The notes under the pieces: model-generated | Told to the model about the DNA's origin: nothing | Databases searched by the model: none | What the model saw: the letters and a program-made list of their open reading frames with translations, nothing else | Translations under genes and position numbers: made by a program | Source of the DNA: an uncultured Oscillospiraceae bacterium | Lineage (GTDB): Bacteria; Bacillota; Clostridia; Oscillospirales; Oscillospiraceae | NCBI GenBank assembly: GCA_934675115.1 | Contig: CAKUPH010000004.1 | Span: 1-53,589 of the forward strand | DNA: 53,589 bases | Direction of reading: 5' to 3' | Shown here: in pieces, positions 1-8,300 of the stretch | Position numbering within the stretch: the stretch's first letter is position 1 | Layout of the letters: the number at the start of each line of letters is the position of its first letter

Positions 1-357
1 GGCGTGGTCATCGACCACCACGAGGGATACCTGCGGGGGATCGCGTCGGGCCACGCGGACGTGTCCCACTGGTTCCCCCGGCACGGCAAGAGCATGGATG
101 ACTTCCGGGCAGATGTGGCCCGGCGGCTGAAAGAGGAGGACGAGGACGTGACACAGGAACAGTTTAACGGCATGATGGACGAGTACCTGAAGCAGCTGGC
201 GCAGAAGGAGCCGTCCGACTGGTCTCAGAACGCCCGGGAGTGGGCGGAGGAGACCGGCCTCATCAAGGGAGACGCGGAGGGGAACAAGCAGTACAAGGGC
301 TTCGTGACCCGGGAGCAGATGGTGACCTTCATGCAGCGTCTGCACGACATGAACTGA
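1..357 (+). CDS. Phage endolysin, N-acetylmuramoyl-L-alanine amidase C-terminal part (partial)
   Basis: The open frame enters from the left window edge (GGC at 1-3 is in frame), so the GTG at 4 is probably internal and the gene is 5' truncated. The visible part starts with a stretch typical of the end of phage amidase domains (HHEGYLRGIASGHADVSHWF). It continues into a helical linker and then a C-terminal repeat-like module (WAEETGLIKGD, then TREQMVTFMQRL), an SLH-like arrangement often attached to Clostridia phage lysins for wall binding. It would cleave the MurNAc-L-Ala bond at host lysis. It sits upstream of two large phage genes on the same strand. The catalytic core is outside the window, so the enzyme class is inferred from the tail. 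Confidence 0.6.
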   Translation, partial: GVVIDHHEGYLRGIASGHADVSHWFPRHGKSMDDFRADVARRLKEEDEDVTQEQFNGMMDEYLKQLAQKEPSDWSQNAREWAEETGLIKGDAEGNKQYKGFVTREQMVTFMQRLHDMN

Positions 358-366
358 ACAAAGACA

Positions 367-400
367 GCCCCGCCGCGGTGACCTGCGGCGGGGCAATTTT
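367..400 (+). terminator. Intrinsic terminator after the lysin gene
   Basis: A perfect 10-bp GC stem (367-376 with 85 to 94 of the same line, i.e. 385-394), an 8-nt loop and the tail AATTTT follow the lysin stop codon directly. A downstream Shine-Dalgarno (AAGGAGG) then starts the next gene. Confidence 0.75.
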
Positions 401-423
401 ATGATAACAGAAGGAGGGACCGT

Positions 424-2367
424 ATGGCCACCTTACGTGAGAATCAGGTCCAGCCGGTTCAGGGCCAGCCCGTGAACCAGGTCGTGCAGAAGAAACCCGG
501 AGAGGTGTATGAGCTGCCGGTGGAGAAGCCCAAGTACGAGACCATGGGCGGCGCAAGTCAGGCCAGCGCAAGTCAGGCCAGCACCCAGGGCTATACGCCG
601 AAGAACGCCATCCCCGTGAATGGCAGCCACGCGCAAAAGCTCATCGAGGAAGCGGAGCGGCAGCGGCAGGCATACGAGGCGAACCCGCGCCTCGGGCAGG
701 CGTACACGGACGAGGAGCTGCTGCAAAAATACTGGGACATCATCAACGCCGCGGGGTCCAACAGCCTGGACAATTACAGCCAGCGCGGCGGATATGTGTA
801 CGACGGGAATCCGAACGGCGTGTACCCCGGCACAGGCGAGAAGGGCTGGTCGCTGGTTGAGGGGGTGCCGCGGACCGTGCAGGAGGGCACCTCCGGCGCG
901 GACGAGGACTTCATGTCCGACGGGGACTATGCCATCATTCAGGAGCTGAAGAAGCGGTTCGCCGAGGCCCAGGCGAAGGGCGACCAGGAGGGGATGAACG
1001 CCGCCCACGAGGAGGCGGAGCGCATCCGGGCGCGGTACAACTACTCCGGCGGCTCGGACGGGTCCTTCTACCTCCCCGGGGGCAACTCCAGCGGCAGTTC
1101 CGGCGGATACACCGGGGGCGGCAATTACACCGGGGGCGGCAATTACACCGGCGGCAGCACGGTGCCGGACAGCAGCGCCAAGATGGACGAGCTGCGAAGC
1201 CTGCTGGAGGAGTGGAAAAAGGCCGCCACGGAGCAGAAGCAGAACTCCATTGACTACGCGGTGGACAACGCGGTGAAGGAGCTGGAGCGGGCCCTGGAGG
1301 ACGCGCAGCCCAAGTATAAGGAGCAGATGGAGTCCGTGGCCAAGGACGAGATGCAGAGCCTGGACAACTCCGCGCTGTACGCAGAGATGCGCGGCGACAA
1401 GGGCGGCATCGGCCAGAGCCAGTACAATGAGATCCAGGCCGCGGCGGCCCAGAATAAGCTGGCCGTGCAGCAGGCCCAGACCAAGCTGTCCACCGACACG
1501 GCGCGGCAGATCGCGGACCTGCGGGCCCAGGGCGAGTTTGAAAAGGCCGACGCGGCGCTGGAGGTGGCGCAGACCTACCTCTCCCAGCTCATGCAGCTGG
1601 AGCAGTGGGCCGCGGAGTACAACCTGTCCGCGGCGCAGTTCGAGGCCAGCCTCCAGCAGTGGCAGGCCGAGTATGAGCTGAGCATGAAGAAGTTCCAGAC
1701 GGACACGGAGCTCTCCTGGGCGCAGCTTACGGGAAAGACCAGTGACGGCAGCCTGACCCTCAGTGGCCAGAGCCAGCTGGCCAGCATGGGCCAGACGCTG
1801 CTCAGCGCGGGGATCATGCCCAGCGACAGCCAGCTGTCTGCCATGGGCATCACCGCCGGTCAGGCCAACCAGTATTTGCAGACGCTCCAGCTCAGTCAGG
1901 CGGCCAGCTCCTCCAGCAGCCGGAAGTCCAGCTCCTCCAGCAGCAAGTCGAAGGACAGCACGAGCACGGGCTACGACGACCTCGCGCAGGAGATGTTCGG
2001 CTCCGGCATTACCACGGAGGCCAAGGCGAAGGCGTACCTGCTCAGTCAGGGGTACAGCTCCACGCTGGCCAGCGCCTACGCGAAGGCATACGCGGAGGAC
2101 TACCGGACGCTGAAGAAGCAGTATGACACGGCGAACAGCACGAATGCGGGCGCGGACGACAGCGCGTCCCAGAAGTCCTACGGCTGGGTTTCGGTCTCTG
2201 AGGATAATCCGGGGCATGGCGGGAATGACTGGATCGCGGTCCCGGGGTACGGACGCCTTACATGGTCGGAGCTGGAGAAGATGGTTGACCGGGGCGAGAT
2301 CACCGAAACCTACGACCCGGCCACGAAGAAGTACACGTACCGCAAGAATCCGAATTATAAAAAGTGA
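424..2367 (+). CDS. Large coiled-coil phage protein of unknown function
   Basis: 647 aa, with ATG at 424 preceded by AAGGAGG at good spacing. The N-terminal region (1-200) is polar and low in hydrophobics. Around residues 202-240 there is a Gly/Ser/Tyr-rich repeat (GGNYTGG repeated). Residues 250-450 are Ala/Gln/Glu-rich and should form long helices or coiled coils. Around 495-520 there is a Ser/Lys-rich linker, and the C-terminus is a short globular part with WVSVSEDNPG and WIAVPGYG motifs. It is 9 bp upstream of the 2,948-aa polyvalent gene and on the same strand, so the two are probably co-expressed late. The composition suits a structural or DNA-ejection protein of the virion, but I recognise no named domain. 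No signal peptide or clear membrane segment is visible. Confidence 0.5.
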   Translation: MATLRENQVQPVQGQPVNQVVQKKPGEVYELPVEKPKYETMGGASQASASQASTQGYTPKNAIPVNGSHAQKLIEEAERQRQAYEANPRLGQAYTDEELLQKYWDIINAAGSNSLDNYSQRGGYVYDGNPNGVYPGTGEKGWSLVEGVPRTVQEGTSGADEDFMSDGDYAIIQELKKRFAEAQAKGDQEGMNAAHEEAERIRARYNYSGGSDGSFYLPGGNSSGSSGGYTGGGNYTGGGNYTGGSTVPDSSAKMDELRSLLEEWKKAATEQKQNSIDYAVDNAVKELERALEDAQPKYKEQMESVAKDEMQSLDNSALYAEMRGDKGGIGQSQYNEIQAAAAQNKLAVQQAQTKLSTDTARQIADLRAQGEFEKADAALEVAQTYLSQLMQLEQWAAEYNLSAAQFEASLQQWQAEYELSMKKFQTDTELSWAQLTGKTSDGSLTLSGQSQLASMGQTLLSAGIMPSDSQLSAMGITAGQANQYLQTLQLSQAASSSSSRKSSSSSSKSKDSTSTGYDDLAQEMFGSGITTEAKAKAYLLSQGYSSTLASAYAKAYAEDYRTLKKQYDTANSTNAGADDSASQKSYGWVSVSEDNPGHGGNDWIAVPGYGRLTWSELEKMVDRGEITETYDPATKKYTYRKNPNYKK

Positions 2368-2376
2368 GGGACCTGT

Positions 2377-5300
2377 ATGGCGAGTAGTTTTTTGAGGCGG
2401 CAGGCACAGCAGCAGGCCGAGCGTATTGACAAGGAGTTCGGAAGCACTGCCTACGGGGGGACCAAGTCCAAGGTAGGGGCGGCACCGGCCAGCACACCGC
2501 CACAGAGCAGCACGACGACGAAGAGTACCAATGCTCAGAAGCAGGTGAACCCTGTCTCCCAGCTGAAGCCGGGGGCGCTGTCCGGGACCTGGAAGCCGAC
2601 ATACGGCACGAACCAGATGGCCCAAACCAACGAGCGCCAGCGGGCCGCGGCGGAGACGCAGAAGAAGATGTGGAACGCGGTGCTCCTTCAGGGCTATAAG
2701 AACAGTCAGTCTGGTGGGAAGTCCTCCGCCCTGACGAAGATCGAGTCGGGGACCCCCGGGAACCTGATGTCCAGGGGGACGAAGAAGAGCGCGAGCCCCG
2801 ACTTCGGCGGGAAGCTGGACGAGATGAGCTATCAGGACCTGGAGAAGCTGGACGAGCTCACCCAGAGACAGGCGGCGGCACTCGACCCGCGGCAGAACCC
2901 CGAGGAGTATGACGCCGCGGTGCGGCGGGGGCAGTCTATCCGGCAGCGGGCGAAGCAGGCGCGGGAGGAGCAGCTGGGCAAGGCCAGCGCGGGCAAGGTC
3001 GCGGCGGGCGTCGGCTGGAAGGGCGCCAACGAGATCGCAAGCTCGGTGTCCTCCGCGCTGGCCGCGGCGGAGAACCTGATTATGAAGCCGATGGAATGGC
3101 TCACCGGGGACGACACTCTGAGCGACTACGGACTGTTCAACAAGTGGAATCAGTCTATTCAGGAAGAGGGCCAGCATTTCAGCGAGACGTATGACCCGGA
3201 GTTTGCCAAGGCAGGCCGGGTAGGTGAGCTGCTGGGCAAGTACGGCCCGGCCACCATTGCCGCGATCCCGCAGGCTGTGCTGGCCTACGCCACGGCTGGC
3301 CAGAGCCTCGCGGCCCAGAGCACGACCGCGGGGGTGCTGTCGGCGGGCGCCGCGGCCCAGAGCACCGGCCTTGTGGGCACCCTGTCCACGGCGGCCCGGG
3401 AAATGGTGAAGAGCCCGCAGTATTGGGCCTCCTTCTTCACCACGGTGGGCAAGGACTACGAGCAGGCCCTGTCGGACGGCGCGAGCGAGATGTCCGCCTA
3501 CACCTACGCCACGGTGAACAGCCTGCTGAACGCACTGGTGGAGATCGGGGGCGGCGGTATCGACGAGCTGCCCGACGAGACCAAGGGATTCGTGCGCAAC
3601 TGGGTGGAGACCATGCTGGACGAGGGCAAGGAAGAGGTCATTCAGGGCGCGGTGGCTCAGCTGGTGCAGAACGTGATCTACAACAAGGGCAACGCCCTGG
3701 CCAGTCTGACCGGCGAGGACGCCGTAGTGAACCCGGACCGGATGGTGCAGGAGTTCCTGGGCGGCGCGGTGGTCGGCGGCGTTCTGGGCGGGGCGCAGAT
3801 GGGCGCAAACCACGCCATGCGGTATGTCTACGACACCCAGACGGGCAAGCAGGTGCAGATGAGCCAGACCCAGTATGACCTGGTGCAGGCGGGCATGACC
3901 TACGACGCGCAGTCCGAGTCCTACACGAAGGCCGCGCAGATCGCCCGGAACCTGAACGGCAGCGGCGGGGCCGTAGTGTCCAGCAAGGACATCGGCGAGC
4001 TGTACCGCCTGATGCGGAGCGAGGCCGCGCAGTACGGACCCCAGGCCGCGGGCACCCGGACGCAGGCCGCCCAGGCCGTCGAGAACGCGGCGGCGGAGAT
4101 GAACGGCGGCACCGCGGCCAAGGTGATGAACCCGATGGCCAGCGTATGGCAGGATTCCGCCGGGCTGGATGCGGCCGGGGCGGACGCCGCCGCGGAGGTG
4201 GCCGAGCGCGTCATGAACGGCGACACCACCCTGACCAACCGCGAAATCGAAAAGCTGAAGCTCCAGGACGCCGGGATGCGCTCCGCCTTCGAGCAGGCGA
4301 CCGGAGTGGAGCTGCCGGAGATCCTGAACCGCTCCGAAGCTGTCAAGACAGTACGGGAGATGGCGGAGAGCCGGAAGTCCCAGATCGAGGCCGAGCAGCA
4401 GAGAGTGAGCGACGTAGCCCGCCAGATGGCGGAACAGGCGGCGCAGGCCGAACAGGCCGCGCAGGCGCGGAGGGCACAGGCGGACGAGCAGGCCCAGACC
4501 ATCCTGAACGAGGCCGTGGCCCAGGAGGAGCAGGCCCGGGCGGAGGCCCCCGCGCAGGAAACCACAGCACAGGAAACCACAGCACAGGAGACCACAGCAC
4601 AGGAGACCACCACGCAGGAGCAGGGGGTGCGGCTGAGCGACGGCAGCACCCGGAGCCGGGAGGAGTTCGTCCGGCAGTACATGGACGAGCACCCCGGCGT
4701 GAGCGAGGACGTGGCGCAGGCGAAGTACGCGGACGCAGTCCTGCTCAACGAGATGGGGCAGGCATACCCCGTCACACAGGCCGCCCAGAAGGCACAGGAG
4801 AGCGCCCGGGGCGCGGGGGTATCCACGGATACCGGCACGGCCCAGACGCAGAATACGGCAGCACAGGGGCGGCACAGCGTGGCCCCTGACGCGCAGGCCA
4901 ACGCGCAGACTCAGGGGCAGGCCACGAAGGCGCAGGAGTGGACGGTGAAGAACGCCAACTACGTGCTGGGCAAGAAGAAGGGCGGCCCCACGGTGGAGCT
5001 GGACTTCAGCATGGACAGCACCGAGAACGGCTACTATGACGCGGACACCAACACGATCAAGCTGAACGGCAATAAGCTGACCAATCAGCAGGCCATCGTG
5101 TATACCCTCGGCCACGAGCTCACCCACGCGGCGGATGTGCGGGACAGCGGCGCGCTGGTGAACCAGCTGCTGGACTTCGCGGAAAAGACCTACGGCGCGG
5201 AGGGGCTGGAGCAGCGCATGGACACGACCCGGGAGACCTACATCCGGTTCTACATGAGCCAGGGCCTTGACCGGACGGCGGCGGAGGCGAAGTGCTCCAC

Positions 5301-8300
5301 AGAGTTCATCAGCCAGGAGGTGGCCGCGGACGTGATGCGAGGCGTATTCCTGGACACCGGCGGCCTGTACCAGCTGGCCCGGGAGAACAGCTCCCTTCTG
5401 AGCCGGGCCCGGGACCTCGCGTCCGACGTGGCCCAGCGCCTGACCGCGCAGATGAACGGCGGGGCCGAGGAGGCCACCTCCGCCCGGGCGCAGTACAACG
5501 AGCTGACCCGGCTGGTGAGCAAGATGGATCGGGCCTTGCGCCAGAACCGGGCCGGTGATACAATGAAGGCACATGAGGAGGTGCGCAGCAGTGTCGATGG
5601 AAGAGAAGAGCAATCTGGAACAGTTTCTCGAACTGACGAAGTTGCTGGGGAACGACGAGATGATCGACCCAGAGGAGGAAGCGCAGTTCTGGAAGAGCGA
5701 AGCGGGGCAGAAGATGTCGAGGGCGTTCAACAGCCCGGAGCATCGGGAGTTTCTGAGGAAGCTGGACGAACTCAGGACGAAATCGTCAACTGGAGACGAG
5801 AGCATGAAATAACCCCGGCAGAGGGAACCCCCTCCGCCGATGCCCAGAAGTACGTCCGGGAGCACGGAGTAGATGCCGCAATTATCGACACAGAGGCGAT
5901 GACGGCGAGGGGTAACCCGTATGGCTTTACCCGGTCCGGCGTGATATACATGGGGGCCGACCTCCCGGCGGAGTATCGTGTGCAGGTCCCCGCGCATGAG
6001 CTGGTACACGCCATGAAGCAGCTGGGGCACGCGCCCTATCTTGACATTATGGACAGCTTTTCCTCCGAGTTGATCCTTTCTCAGGACACCATGCGCGCAT
6101 TGGATGTCGTTACGCGGCACCGGGGGTATACTGGGAGCTTCCTTGATCTTCCGGCGGACAAAATACGGAATGTTTACGATGAGTTTATCGCTACGGCGTA
6201 TGGGGGTTATGCACGGGATCATGCCCGGGGCATCGAGGTATGTTCCACGATGCTGGTGGACCCGGAAGGCTTTTTTCAGAAGGTCGAGAGCACACTAAAC
6301 CAGTTTAAGAACCGGGACACCACGAAGGACCGGCGTTTCAGTGTAGACAGCTTCGACGGCGGCATTGACCAGGACCGTGTGCGGGAGATCGCGGCGACGC
6401 CGGAGTTCCAGCAGTGGTTCCACGACGACAGCGGCGAGCTGACAAATGAGGACGGCACACCGAAGGTGTTTTTGCGCGGGGATGCTCACAGCGGTGCGAC
6501 AAAGTTTTACTCCGGCGGCGAAGCCCGCTCTCGGGGTATTTTCTTCTCTCAAAATATGGATACCGCCCGCATTTATGGCGCCCGTGACCTGCCGGAGGCC
6601 GCCAAGAGTCAGGTGCAGGAATTCGTACCCCGGGTGGTTGAAAGCTGGTCTGAGGCGCAGAAATTCGTCGCGGAGGGGCTGCGGGACAATGTCCGGCTTG
6701 AAAAGGACGGGCGCCGGTGGGTGCTCAGCACCCGGGCTGATGCCGGGTGGCACGAGATTGCGCTTTATGACCCCACCCCGGAGGGACTGGCCGAGTTCAA
6801 CGCAGACTATGACGCCGATCTGAAAAGCTGGAACGAGGTGGAGGACTACGCGAAGGAGAATTTCGCGGAGGATTATTCTGCCGAGTACCTCCCCGACGGT
6901 GTGTCTATCCTTGAAAAGGGCGAGTGGCAGGAGTTCAACAGCTACGCGAACACTAAGGCCGGCCTTGCCAAGTTCAACGCCGAATACGGAGATGCAGTTC
7001 AGCAGAATAATGTTGTAAACCCCGGATACACACAGGTGTTTCTCAGCGCGCAGAATACTCTGGTTCTGGACGCGGAGGGGCGAAAATGGAATAATGTCGA
7101 TGGGGCGGGCCTCACCACGGACGACTACGCCGAGCAGGCGTGGGCCGACGGCTACGATATGGTCATCGTGAAGAATGTGCAGGACGGTAACGCGCAGGGG
7201 CAGTGGGCCTTTGATGAGTATGATCAGTATCAGCGACAGCAGGTACCCATCACGGACTACATTGTACGTGACTCCGGTCAGGTCAAGTCTGTCCACAATA
7301 TCGGCACCTTCGACGCGGCGGATCCGGACATCCGGTACAGCGTCTCCAGCAAGGACATCTTCGCCAAGCAGGTGGACAGCGCCCTCGACGAGGACCTGAG
7401 TGAGAACCGGCACAACGCGCTGTACATCCGGGATACCCCGAACCTGCTGGGTGAGGTGGGGCTGGGTGACCTGCCCCTGTGCATCACGGCCAAGCACGTG
7501 CAGAACATGGTGACAGACAAGGGCGAGAACAGCAGCTGGCATGGTCTGTCCCGGGGGCTGGTGAAGCGGCTGCCGGAGCTGCTGAGCAACCCGGTGATGA
7601 TCCTGGACTCCTACACGAAGCCGGGGGACGTCGTGGTAGTGACCTCCGCCGTGGACGGGGACGGGAACCCGGTGATCGCGGCCATCCACCCGAACGGCGA
7701 GGCAACCGTGGACGGCCAGACCGGCCCTGCCAACTTCATCACCAGCGTATACGGCAAGGAGAACTTCTGGAGCTGGGTCGAGAACAACGCCAAACACGGG
7801 AACGTGCTCTACTGGAACGAAAAAAAGAGCCAGACCCTCGCCGCCTTGGCCGGGGTCCAATTCCCCGGGAATTCGGCTCAGTCTGGCTCGAATGGAAACG
7901 CGCGGGCAGTGAATGGGCGGGTCCAATTCCCGTCGATTATGCCCCAGCATTCCGGGACCCAGACCGCATTGCCAAAGGCACTGACGGCACTGGATTCCGA
8001 TACCATCATACGTCAGCACAAGGGATATGTCAAGGAGAATATTCCGGAGCGGCGGTTCTCGGTGGACGACAAGGACAAGATCAAGACGGGGGGCAACACC
8101 GGCAATGTGAACCCGGACACCGGGTATGAGCGGGGCAGCGTGGCGGACAGCTTCGCGCGGATCTGGAACACCGGCGACCGGAAGAGCGCACTGTCCATGC
8201 TGGAGCAGGCGGCACAGACACTCGCGCAGGCGGAGGCCGAGCTGGCCGAGCAGCGGCAGAACGAGCTGGTGTCCAAGGTGTTCCGGCCCAAGCTGACGGA

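Noticed and set aside
4146..4889. Open frame of 247 codons in another frame of the polyvalent gene
   Set aside because: Product is almost only Gly, Arg, Ala and Glu, typical of a frame shadow in high-GC DNA; no ribosome site, unlike the nested frame at 5591.
433..6222. 1,929-codon open frame on the reverse strand
   Set aside because: It is the antisense shadow of the GC-rich phage genes: Leu/Arg/His/Val-rich, no domains, no ribosome site. The same holds for the long reverse frames at 6295-10764, 25761-30467 and 35723-39412.
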